Assembly (NCBI GenBank): GCA_030705945.1
Contig: JAUZPS010000040.1
Span: 1 to 17,352, forward strand
Reading direction: 5' to 3'
Length of the DNA stretch: 17,352 nt
DNA from: Bacillota bacterium
GTDB lineage: Bacteria > Bacillota > Clostridia > Acetivibrionales > DSM-2933
Shown here piece by piece: positions 6,087-13,281 of the stretch. The notes below the pieces were generated by a model. It ran no database searches and was not told the DNA's origin. It was given only the letters and a program-made list of their open reading frames with translations. How positions within the stretch are numbered: position 1 is the first letter of the stretch; each line of letters starts with the position of its first letter. The position numbers were made by a program, and so were the translations under genes.

Positions 6087-7775
6087 TTAAAAGATAATCT
6101 GACATTGTATAATCTGTTGTTCCTCCATTCCTTCAAATGTTAGATAATCAAATGTTCCTTCATATGCTACACTACTTTCAAAATTAATATTATTTTCTAT
6201 ACTAGTATCGTCTATGGGATAACAATAATCGTCAACAGGCTGCTCATTTCTCTGTAGAAATCTAGTATTTTCTACATTATATGAATCATATGCATCATAT
6301 TCATCAAATTGATAGTCCGATTCCATTATATCCTCATACTTCATATTCGCCACAACATCCAACGAATTAGTAAATTCTCCAATATCTTCTTGGAATAACT
6401 TGTAATCACTTTGAAAATTTTCTATGTTATCTATTTCACTTATAGATTGAAATTCATCAACTGAATTATTATTTTTTATTTCATTTACTAAATCCAAACA
6501 TTCTTCTATCAACTCATCAGTATTGACAGTATGCGTCCTATCAACTTTTTTATTTAACATGATTTTTGTAGCTTCGTCTTTTAAATTATTCAAATAATTC
6601 TTATCATCAGGCATTATTTCTTTCTCTGAACTTAATTCTTCGCATAAATATTCACTTGCAGTATCAACTTCGCCAGCGTTAACTTCAATATGCAATTCTT
6701 TATTTTTATCAATTTCCTCAATTTCCTCTTCAATTTCCTCTTCAATTTCCTCTTCAATTGCTTTATTTATTTGATTGACATTTTCTTCATCTTTCGCGCT
6801 TTCTTTAATTTCATCAGTAATTGAATTATCCTCCTTAATTTCTTCCCCATACGCCAAAGGGTCATTGCTAACTACCTCTGTTGAGGTTTCTATATTTACA
6901 TCCTTGTCAGTCTCATTTCCTTTAGATTTATCAAGCTCAAGGCTTTTGCTTTCTTGAATGTTTTCATATCCCAAATCAAAAATTGATTCATATTCATCTA
7001 TAATTTCAGAATCTTCAGAATTATTTAACTCATCAACTGGCTCATTTGTATTATAATGTTCGGTCATTGCATTCTCTGTTTCTTCGTTTCCAGTATTGGT
7101 TGCTTTCATTTTTGAACAACCCTTTGATATAAGATATCTATAAGTCTTGGCATAAGTATCTTTTCTAGCAATATTATAAAATTTCGATAAACTTTCCTTT
7201 AAATCCCATGGCCCTGAATTACAGCATTTTATTCCCAAATTATCTTTTTTAATTTCTGTCTCTTGGCATAATGGTTCGCCATCATTTTGCGTTACACTTT
7301 TGCTCTCACTTAAACCTGTTTCTTTATCATCTGTGACTTCAGTTTTATCATCAATCTTGACCGCTTGATTAATAGACTTCTCCGGTAACGAAGATAATTT
7401 ATTACCGGATATTCCAAAGCAAATCCCCAAGCATCTTTCTAACATTTTTTCATTCCACAGTATGCGTTTTGAATTTTTATGATTTTCAGGTTCCATATTT
7501 TTACTATTATCGCGCTCTTTTTCTTCTTTAACCTCTATGTAAGAAATATCATTATCTTTCACTACAATAGGTAAATCAGCTTCTTGTTTTTCTAGTAAAT
7601 TTTCAGCCACTTCCTGAATTTCACTTTCCATGTTTTGATCCGAATTGTCCGATTTCTGGGAAAAAATCTTTGAATTAAAATCCTTATTTGCGCTCGCCTC
7701 CCGAACACTACTTAGGCATTTTCTCTCCATATCACGATTCCATTTAATATAGTTGGTTCTAGTTTTCATTATCAT
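6087..7775 (-). CDS. acidic Asn/Glu-rich protein with repeated W-x5-6-RCL-like motif, possible spore-surface protein
   Basis: No family recognised. I start it at 7775 (MIMKTRTNYIKWN, 562 aa) because AGGA lies 8 bases upstream; 7769 is also possible. It has no signal peptide or membrane segment. The composition is very acidic, with disordered stretches and scattered cysteines. Near the N-terminus a motif recurs: IKWNRDMERKCLSS (10-23), ILWNEKMLERCLGI (105-118) and, weaker, PWDLKESLSKFYN (189-201). A 12-bp DNA repeat encodes EEEI units at about 341-354. The motif xNE(Q)PVD(E/D) occurs at 243-249 and 509-516. It diverges from the DUF3794 spore-protein gene across a shared spacer, which suggests a sporulation-time role, but this is inference. 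The reading just beyond the stop stays open in another frame (see findings). Confidence 0.72.
   Translation of the reverse strand: MIMKTRTNYIKWNRDMERKCLSSVREASANKDFNSKIFSQKSDNSDQNMESEIQEVAENLLEKQEADLPIVVKDNDISYIEVKEEKERDNSKNMEPENHKNSKRILWNEKMLERCLGICFGISGNKLSSLPEKSINQAVKIDDKTEVTDDKETGLSESKSVTQNDGEPLCQETEIKKDNLGIKCCNSGPWDLKESLSKFYNIARKDTYAKTYRYLISKGCSKMKATNTGNEETENAMTEHYNTNEPVDELNNSEDSEIIDEYESIFDLGYENIQESKSLELDKSKGNETDKDVNIETSTEVVSNDPLAYGEEIKEDNSITDEIKESAKDEENVNQINKAIEEEIEEEIEEEIEEIDKNKELHIEVNAGEVDTASEYLCEELSSEKEIMPDDKNYLNNLKDEATKIMLNKKVDRTHTVNTDELIEECLDLVNEIKNNNSVDEFQSISEIDNIENFQSDYKLFQEDIGEFTNSLDVVANMKYEDIMESDYQFDEYDAYDSYNVENTRFLQRNEQPVDDYCYPIDDTSIENNINFESSVAYEGTFDYLTFEGMEEQQIIQCQIIF
6714..6758. 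repeat. 12-bp direct repeat inside the acidic protein gene
   Basis: Three to four tandem copies of TTCAATTTCCTC, in frame, encode EEEI units on the minus strand. The repeat preserves the reading frame and explains the Glu/Ile run at residues 341-354. Confidence 0.85.
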
Positions 7776-7859
7776 GCACATCCTATCAAATTCAAATAAA
7801 AATAAACATATAATCAATATATTTTTATTAAAAAAAATATGTTACATAAGAGATAAGGG

Positions 7860-7924
7860 CGCTTCAAAAAATTCCTTGTTCAAGTTTATACGAAGGAAAC
7901 CCATTATATCAAGTTTTTGAAACG
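7860..7924. repeat. hairpin with 14-bp imperfect arms
   Basis: CGCTTCAAAAAATT at 7860-7873 pairs with AAGTTTTTGAAACG at 7911-7924 (12 of 14). It lies in the divergent spacer 7776-8176, upstream of the acidic protein gene and 30 bases before repeat copy 3. It could be a further decayed palindromic element. Confidence 0.5.
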
Positions 7925-7953
7925 ACCAGTTGCTAAGTTTTTTTGATACTACC

Positions 7954-8058
7954 TATATAAAAAGCACTATTAATCTTACATTTGACGGAGCAAAATAACG
8001 AACGCTTTAACGTTATTTTGCGATAGGCAAATGTAAAAGATTAATTGCTTTTTATATA
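7954..8058 (+). repeat. 105-bp palindromic repeat, copy 3
   Basis: Full-length copy with intact ends TATATAAAAAGC and GCTTTTTATATA. It sits between the divergent start regions of the acidic protein gene and the DUF3794 gene, so here it may insulate or separate two promoters. Confidence 0.93.
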
Positions 8059-8094
8059 ATTGCTTATTTTTTAATCTCTAATTAGTTGACTGTA

Positions 8095-8122
8095 ACAAAA
8101 ATATATTTTTTTGCATACGATT
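8095..8122 (+). promoter_or_regulatory. possible mother-cell sporulation promoter (sigma-K/E-like)
   Basis: AC at 8095-8096 is followed after 17 bases by CATACGATT at 8114-8122. Sigma-K promoters have AC then about 16-17 bases then CATANNNTA, and sigma-E has CATACANT; the match is close to both but perfect to neither. It lies 55 bases upstream of the DUF3794 gene start, with a short CTTCCT/AGGAAG hairpin between. Confidence 0.4.
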
Positions 8123-8176
8123 AATAGTGTATATTATAAATTGCTTCCTCAAGAAGGAAGAAATGGAGGAATAAAA

Positions 8177-9343
8177 ATGGAACAGACTTCAAGTCAGGTT
8201 GTTAGTTCGAATTCATCAGTACTTAATTCGTCAATACTCAGCGCAACTACACTTTTAGCTTCACCTAGTAATTCTAAAAAAGTTGAAGGTATAAAAGTTC
8301 CTCTAGTGGGTAAAATTCCAGTTGTTATTTCAGAAGCTGATGTCCAAGTATATGTAGATGCTACTATACAGCTTGAAGAACCCGCATTAGAAATTACAAG
8401 AGTCAAAAAGAACATTTTTTTAACTCGAAGTCAATTAATACTCACCGATGACAAGAAAAGCTCAAAATTAATCTTAAGCGGATTTGTAAGAAATTGTGTT
8501 GAATACTCTACTGCAAGACACGTAGGAAACACATCTGTAAGCGGAAGGATTCGCTTTACTGTTGTTAACATACCTTTCAAATGTTTCACAAAGATTGACT
8601 TTTTAACCGATCCAGTTAGCGCTGTTAATCCTCAAATATTCACCTCCTCAGCGCGATCCTCTGATGGAATGGGAAGCGATCAGTTTGCATTAAGCATTAC
8701 TAACTCAGAAATATTAAATGAAAAAATCTATTGTGAGCTAATTGAATCAAAAGTTCGTCAAGTCGATATCAAAAGGGATATTGAAGAACTTACTTCGAGA
8801 AATGGAAGAAATTTAAACGAACATACCTTTAGATCATTTCTGGAAAGCATGGTTATTGAATTAAAATTAAGAGTGCTGCAAAACCAAAGTGTTTATATTT
8901 CCCAATTAGGCGATACTGGAAAAGCTCAGGGTGGAAATGGCAACAGCAATAACAATAGTAATGGCAACAACAGTAGTAATGGTAATAATGGAAACGATGG
9001 CGGCAAAAGAAATGACGGCAACGGTTCAAAAGAAGGCTCTTCAAACGAAAAGAACAGCGAGGATAAAAAGGGAAATTCAGGTGACGATAAAAAGGGCGGT
9101 AAAGATAGTGATAAAAAGAATGAGGATAGAAACGATAAAAAGGATAACAAAGATGATAATAAAAAAGACGGCGATAAAAAAGACGGTGGTAAAAAAGACG
9201 ATGGAAAAGATGATGGAAAAGATAATAAAAAGGCCAAGGAGTCCGATAGTGAACGTGAATCAAATAAGAATTTAGAAAATGAAGAAAATAAATCAAAAGA
9301 CAATAAAGACGCAGTTTCATCAAGTGAAGAAAAAAAAGAATAA
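8177..9343 (+). CDS. DUF3794/SPOCS-like spore-surface protein (CsxC-like) with Lys/Asp-rich tail
   Basis: The start at 8177 (MEQTSSQVVS, 388 aa) follows GGAGGA by 6 bases; an earlier TTG frame start lacks such a site. Residues 1-35 are Ser/Thr-rich. Residues about 36-145 resemble the DUF3794 fold of clostridial spore-coat and exosporium proteins: IKVPLVGKIPVVISEADVQV (39-58), LEEPALEITRVKKNIFLT (66-83), LILSGFVRNCVEYSTA (98-113) and VNIPFKCFTKIDFL (130-143). A helical segment continues to about 235. The tail has an Asn/Gly run (252-275) and then a long, highly charged KKD/DKK/GKD low-complexity region to the end. The tail is probably disordered and could bind cations or the acidic neighbour. 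No signal peptide or membrane segment is visible. A sporulation role is inferred from the domain, from the possible mother-cell promoter and from memory of clostridial CsxC-type proteins. Confidence 0.8.
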   Translation: MEQTSSQVVSSNSSVLNSSILSATTLLASPSNSKKVEGIKVPLVGKIPVVISEADVQVYVDATIQLEEPALEITRVKKNIFLTRSQLILTDDKKSSKLILSGFVRNCVEYSTARHVGNTSVSGRIRFTVVNIPFKCFTKIDFLTDPVSAVNPQIFTSSARSSDGMGSDQFALSITNSEILNEKIYCELIESKVRQVDIKRDIEELTSRNGRNLNEHTFRSFLESMVIELKLRVLQNQSVYISQLGDTGKAQGGNGNSNNNSNGNNSSNGNNGNDGGKRNDGNGSKEGSSNEKNSEDKKGNSGDDKKGGKDSDKKNEDRNDKKDNKDDNKKDGDKKDGGKKDDGKDDGKDNKKAKESDSERESNKNLENEENKSKDNKDAVSSSEEKKE

Positions 9344-9398
9344 GTTGATTGGAATATATCGTAGCAAAGAAATATTTATTTGAAATAGATTTTTATTA

Positions 9399-9666
9399 GG
9401 TTCAACGATAAATTTTGTGGTATACTGATAACTTCATGGCAAAAGTCTATTCATCTGGAGCAATATGTTTTTGATTTGTAGATTTCCATGTTACATAAAT
9501 ATTTTGTAACAATTTGGTATGAAATAATATCTTATACAGGAAACTTGCCTTGATTAAAATTTCTCTAGAATAACAAATTAAGCTTCCATATTGCTGGCAG
9601 CGCTAAGAGATAATTTTCTTGTTATTGCTATCAGATGGTTCGTACCACAAAATTTATCGTTGGACC
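9399..9666. mobile_element. 268-bp segment bounded by 24-bp inverted repeats
   Basis: GGTTCAACGATAAATTTTGT plus GGTA at 9399-9422 recurs inverted at 9643-9666 with one mismatch. The interior shows weaker symmetric matches (AGCAATATG near 9459 against its complement near 9587) and a GTTACA/TGTAAC hairpin near 9491-9511, but no convincing gene. It resembles a decayed MITE or a very long stem-loop. It is part of the 700-bp spacer 9344-10042, which otherwise holds the repeats listed next. Confidence 0.55.
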
Positions 9667-9700
9667 AATATAAAAAAAATTTACTTCTCAAGCTGCTTTC

Positions 9701-9805
9701 ATATAGATATCGAACTGTAAAGCTAGTTTTATAAAGTGAGCTGAACAGCCAAAAAGGGTTTTTCAAAGCGAACTTATATAAAACTTTACAGTTCGGTATC
9801 TATAT
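9701..9805. repeat. long-armed hairpin abutting repeat copy 4
   Basis: Left arm 9701-9733 (ATATAGATATCGAACTGTAA and onward) matches the complement of the right arm 9777-9805 except for a 4-base AGCT bulge and one substitution. The last five bases of the right arm are also the first five of the 105-bp repeat, as if that repeat had inserted at the end of this element. Confidence 0.75.
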
Positions 9806-9905
9806 AAAAAGCAATTAATCTTTTACATTTGCCTATCGCAAAATAACGTTAAAGCGTTCGTTATTTTGCTCCGTCAAATGTAAGATTAATAGTGCTTTTT
9901 ATCTA
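9801..9905 (-). repeat. 105-bp palindromic repeat, copy 4 (inverted orientation)
   Basis: The only copy in reverse orientation, full length, with the distal end altered to TTTTTATCTA. It lies downstream of the S-adenosylhomocysteinase gene, for which I see no other terminator. Confidence 0.92.
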
Positions 9906-9994
9906 TAACATACTGCGACATCAGCTTCTTTTAGTTTTCCCCACTTGATAAATAGTTCAGCGGCAGTATGTTCCGTCCTGAAAAACTTTACCAT
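9899..9994 (-). CDS. possible 31-aa ORF or truncated gene end
   Basis: Downstream of the hydrolase gene an ORF begins MVKFFRTEHTAAELFIKWGK, and its stop is formed by the edge of the palindromic repeat, so the repeat may have truncated something longer. There is no ribosome binding site and no family recognised. It may equally be chance. Confidence 0.2.
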   Translation of the reverse strand: MVKFFRTEHTAAELFIKWGKLKEADVAVCYR

Positions 9995-10042
9995 TAAAAG
10001 TATATCTAAGTTTTGTTTTTTCTTTTTGGAGGTTTGATATTA

Positions 10043-11446
10043 TCAATATTTGTAATGTTCAGCTTTATATGGGCCCTCAACTGGAACCCCAAGATAATCA
10101 GCCTGTTCTTGCGTCAACTTGGTCAGCTTTGCGCCTATTTTATCAAGGTGGAGCCTCGCAACCTCTTCATCAAGCTTCTTAGGTAAAATATAAACCTTAG
10201 GTTCATACTTGTCTTTATTCTTCCAAAGATCGATCTGAGCAAGGGTCTGGTTTGAGAAACTGTTTGACATTACGAAGGATGGATGTCCAGTAGCGCAGCC
10301 AAGGTTTACAAGCCTTCCTTCAGCCAAAATAAATATCTCATGTCCTTCCGGGAAAATATATTTATCTACCTGAGGCTTGATGTTAAGCTTTTTGATACCC
10401 TTATAACTATTCAGCTTCGCCATTTGAATTTCATTGTCAAAGTGGCCGATATTGCATACAATCGCCTGATCCTTCATTTTCTTCATGTGCTCAATTGTGA
10501 TAATATCTCTGTTACCGGTTGTTGTTACATATATATCACCAATGCCGAGAGTATCTTCAACTGTTTTAACTTCATAACCTGCCATAGCAGCCTGCAGCGC
10601 GCAGATCGGGTCAACCTCAGTTATAATAACTCTTGCTCCAAGACCCTGCAAGGATTGAGCAGAACCTTTTCCAACATCGCCATAACCGCATACAACTGCA
10701 ACCTTTCCGGCGATCATGACGTCAGTTGCTCTTTTTATGCCGTCAACCAACGATTCTCTGCAGCCATAAAGGTTATCAAATTTGGACTTTGTTACAGAAT
10801 CATTAACATTGATGGCAGGAACAAGGAGTTCTCCTCTTTCTACCATCTGATACAGCCTATGAACTCCGGTAGTAGTTTCCTCCGAAACACCCTTCCATTC
10901 TTTTACTACATTATGCCATCTTTGATTGTCCTTCTTGAGACCTTCTTTAAGTAATTTGTTAATAATGAGAAGTTCTTCGTTATCTGTAGCTTCATCTAAT
11001 ATTGCCGGATTATTTTCCGCTTTATATCCTCTGTGAATGATTAGTGTGGCATCCCCTCCATCATCAACGATGAGTTGAGGTCCAAGTCCTCCTGGAAATG
11101 TAAGCATTTGTTCTGTGCACCACCAGTACTCTTCCAGAGTTTCACCTTTCCACGCGAATACCGGAACACCTGATTTAGCTATTGCAGCCGCTGCATGATC
11201 CTGAGTTGAGAATATATTACAGCTAGCCCATCTAACATTAGCTCCAAGAGCAACAAGAGTTTCGATCAAAACTGCCGTCTGTATGGTCATATGCAATGAG
11301 CCTGAAACTCTTACACCTTTTAGCGGCTGTTCCTTTGCATACTTCTCCCTGATTACCATAAGTCCGGGCATTTCTCTTTCAGCTATTTCTATTTCTTTTC
11401 TTCCCCATTCCCATAAGTTCAAATCCGCGATTTTGTAATCTGACAT
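10043..11446 (-). CDS. ahcY: S-adenosylhomocysteinase (adenosylhomocysteine hydrolase)
   Basis: A cytosolic NAD-dependent enzyme that reversibly splits S-adenosylhomocysteine into adenosine and homocysteine, clearing the inhibitory product of methyltransferases. The start is at 11446 (MSDYKIADL, 467 aa) with AAGGAGGG 5 bases upstream. Substrate-side motifs are GSLHMTIQTAVLIETL (49-64), NIFSTQDHAAAAIA (77-90) and NDSVTKSKFDNLYGC (215-229). The NAD fold is GKVAVVCGYGDVGKGSA (247-263), then ITEVDP (275-280) and CNIGHFDNEI (331-340). The C-terminus KAEHYKY carries the conserved lysine and tyrosine that reach the partner subunit's NAD. It appears single-gene: flanked by long spacers, with no mtn/luxS-like neighbour. 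No SAH or SAM riboswitch is evident in the leader. Confidence 0.97.
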   Translation of the reverse strand: MSDYKIADLNLWEWGRKEIEIAEREMPGLMVIREKYAKEQPLKGVRVSGSLHMTIQTAVLIETLVALGANVRWASCNIFSTQDHAAAAIAKSGVPVFAWKGETLEEYWWCTEQMLTFPGGLGPQLIVDDGGDATLIIHRGYKAENNPAILDEATDNEELLIINKLLKEGLKKDNQRWHNVVKEWKGVSEETTTGVHRLYQMVERGELLVPAINVNDSVTKSKFDNLYGCRESLVDGIKRATDVMIAGKVAVVCGYGDVGKGSAQSLQGLGARVIITEVDPICALQAAMAGYEVKTVEDTLGIGDIYVTTTGNRDIITIEHMKKMKDQAIVCNIGHFDNEIQMAKLNSYKGIKKLNIKPQVDKYIFPEGHEIFILAEGRLVNLGCATGHPSFVMSNSFSNQTLAQIDLWKNKDKYEPKVYILPKKLDEEVARLHLDKIGAKLTKLTQEQADYLGVPVEGPYKAEHYKY

Positions 11447-11477
11447 AATACCCTCCTTCAAAATTTGCGCCTTTTAT

Positions 11478-11525
11478 TATATGTTTCGTGATAAATATTT
11501 TACTTTTAAAACAACGAAACATATA
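11478..11525. promoter_or_regulatory. 12-bp perfect inverted repeat upstream of ahcY
   Basis: TATATGTTTCGT at 11478-11489 and its complement at 11514-11525 lie 31-79 bases upstream of the ahcY start. They could form a leader hairpin or a wide-spaced repressor dyad. No known operator is matched. Confidence 0.45.
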
Positions 11526-11534
11526 CATTGATTT

Positions 11535-11622
11535 ATAAATCATGAAAAATTCCATATTATTTTTGCAAATGAAGATGCTTTAACTTCATTTGCTTATGTA
11601 AAATCTTTTTCACAATTTATAT
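11535..11622. repeat. hairpin repeat, second family, copy B
   Basis: Outer arms TATAAATCATGAAAAA and TTTTTCACAATTTATA, plus an inner stem GCAAATGAAG / CTTCATTTGC. The right end matches the hairpin at 5840-5923 (TGTAAAATCTTTTTC then CACAA or CGCAA). It is part of the 494-bp spacer 11447-11940. Confidence 0.6.
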
Positions 11623-11688
11623 TAGTTTTATTCGTTTTAATTTATTAATTCAAAAATAATAAAATCATTAATTTCCTATTTTCAAATT

Positions 11689-11785
11689 AAAAGCGATTAA
11701 TATATAATATCCCGCTGCCACAAAGTACCATTAAAACTTTGGTTATCTCTCTGACAAATGTAATATTAACGTAGCTTTAAATACA
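11689..11785 (-). repeat. decayed relative of the 105-bp palindrome
   Basis: The left end AAAAGCGATTAAT and the right end GACAAATGTAATATTAACGT then AGCTTTAAATA align with the ends of copy 4 in the same orientation. The centre has diverged but keeps a new pairing, CAAAGT/ACTTTG. The remainder of the spacer to 11940 is AT-rich with nothing I can assign. Confidence 0.5.
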
Positions 11786-11940
11786 ATTCTATTATCAGGA
11801 ATATAATTTGTCAATGCATAATTGTATATAAATGAATTTAATTTACGTTACATTGATTTTGATTTAATCTGATTATATTTCTACTGCTTATATTCTCATA
11901 TGCGGATAATAAGAACCGAGCTATATTTCCTGTCCGATTA

Positions 11941-13062
11941 TTATATCTCAAACGTATTGGCAACATCCTTTAAACATTTTACAATCTCAATATGCTGAGG
12001 ACAATTTCTTTCACACTGTTTGCATGCTATACAGTCCGAAGCCTTACCATGTGTTTTTGAATAATTGCCATAATATACCTTTTGCAAAGAAAACCCTGTA
12101 TTCGGAAACTGCTTTTCGGTATTATATAACGCGAAATAGTTCGGAATAGCTATGTTTTTCGGACAGCTCTCAACACAGTACTGACAAGCTGTACACGGAA
12201 TCACGATTCCTTCGTTAACAATCCTGACAGCCTTTTTGATAATGTCATACTCTTCCTTTACAAAGGGCTTAAACTCCTGCATATATCCTGTATTATCCAA
12301 TAACTGCTCCATATCGGTCATTCCACTCAATACCGTCATAATTCCCTCAAGGCTTGCAACGTAACGGATAGCCCATGATGTTATGGACATGTCAGGATGA
12401 TAATCTTTATATAATTTTTCTGCTTCCTCTGGCGCTTTCGCGAGTATACCGCCCTTTACCGGTTCCATACCTATTATAGGCTTATTATGTTTTCTTGCCA
12501 CTTCATAGCACTTCCTCGACTGAATGCTTTCATTATCCCAATCCAGATAATTAATCTGCAATTGAACAAAATCTACTTCCGGATGCGCCATAAGGATTTC
12601 TTCCAATAACTCAGCATTATCATGGTAGGAAAACCCAATTTGTCTGATCTTTCCTTCCTTTTTCTTTTTCTGAATAAACGCAAAACTATTGAATTTTTGC
12701 GCTATCTCGTAATTTGTTACGCCCAGATTATGAAGAAGATAGTAATCAAAATAATCAACTCCGCATTTTACCAATTGTTCATTAAAAATTCTTTCCTGAT
12801 CTTCATCTGTTTTCAAAAGCATGGTCGGTAATTTTGTAGCTAATGTAAACCTGTCCCTCTTATAACGTTTTACTAAAGAATCCCTGATGGCTAACTCACT
12901 CTTAAACGCATGATACATATAAGCTGTATCAAAATAGGTAAAGCCTCTTTCCAAAAAAGTATCCACCATTTTATTTAAGGTGTCTATATCTATGCTTGAT
13001 TGATCATCTTGGTTCTTTAAAGGTAAACGCATAAATCCAAATCCCAACTTTTTCTTTTCCAT
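11941..13062 (-). CDS. aldo/keto reductase with C-terminal 4Fe-4S ferredoxin domain
   Basis: A predicted cytosolic oxidoreductase of the clostridial AKR-ferredoxin fusion type; the substrate is unknown. The 373-aa start has GAGGTAA shortly upstream. The AKR barrel covers residues about 1-265, with catalytic tetrad D45 and Y50 (FDTAYMYH), K77 (ATKLP) and H111 (YLLHNLG). Later barrel elements are IGFSYH (142-147) and GMEPVKGG (198-205). The C-terminal region has two cysteine clusters, C290/293/296/300 followed by P and C344/347/350/354 followed by P, enough for two 4Fe-4S centres, so electrons may come from ferredoxin-like donors as well as NAD(P)H. It is monocistronic. I see no clear operator or terminator. 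Confidence 0.93.
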   Translation of the reverse strand: MEKKKLGFGFMRLPLKNQDDQSSIDIDTLNKMVDTFLERGFTYFDTAYMYHAFKSELAIRDSLVKRYKRDRFTLATKLPTMLLKTDEDQERIFNEQLVKCGVDYFDYYLLHNLGVTNYEIAQKFNSFAFIQKKKKEGKIRQIGFSYHDNAELLEEILMAHPEVDFVQLQINYLDWDNESIQSRKCYEVARKHNKPIIGMEPVKGGILAKAPEEAEKLYKDYHPDMSITSWAIRYVASLEGIMTVLSGMTDMEQLLDNTGYMQEFKPFVKEEYDIIKKAVRIVNEGIVIPCTACQYCVESCPKNIAIPNYFALYNTEKQFPNTGFSLQKVYYGNYSKTHGKASDCIACKQCERNCPQHIEIVKCLKDVANTFEI

Positions 13063-13225
13063 TTTTTATTACCTCACTTATATTTATTTTTTAGGCTGTT
13101 TGGCGCAACGAATAAAATTACAATAATTTATCGGTATTCCCATTAATAGAAAATATCCAAATTTACTCATTATATTCAGGTACAATACTTGATATAACTT
13201 CAAATCTCTGTCAAAATAATAACAT

Positions 13226-13251
13226 AGCGCAATTAGATTAATAGCGCTTTT
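13226..13251 (+). repeat. short hairpin with T run upstream of the DUF2461 gene
   Basis: AGCGC / GCGCT around a 13-base loop, then TTTT. The string AGATTAATAGCGCTTTT resembles the end of the 105-bp repeat (AGATTAATAGTGCTTTTT), so it may be a repeat fragment rather than a leader terminator. The surrounding spacer 13063-13281 shows nothing else. Confidence 0.4.
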
Positions 13252-13281
13252 AATTTAGATATATTATTCGGAGGTAATAAG

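Noticed and set aside
8111..8176. Upstream TTG extension of the DUF3794 gene
   Set aside because: It would place the likely promoter and the GGAGGA site inside the coding region; ATG at 8177 is the better start.
8853..9323. Overlapping ORFs antisense to, and in another frame of, the DUF3794 gene tail
   Set aside because: They are shadows of the low-complexity Lys/Asp and Asn/Gly repeats, with extreme composition and no ribosome binding sites.
9578..9766. 62-aa minus-strand ORF in the spacer
   Set aside because: It runs across one arm of the 24-bp inverted repeat and into the hairpin at 9701; no ribosome binding site and no recognisable family.
10283..10954. 223-aa plus-strand ORF
   Set aside because: Antisense to the well-supported ahcY gene; no start signal.
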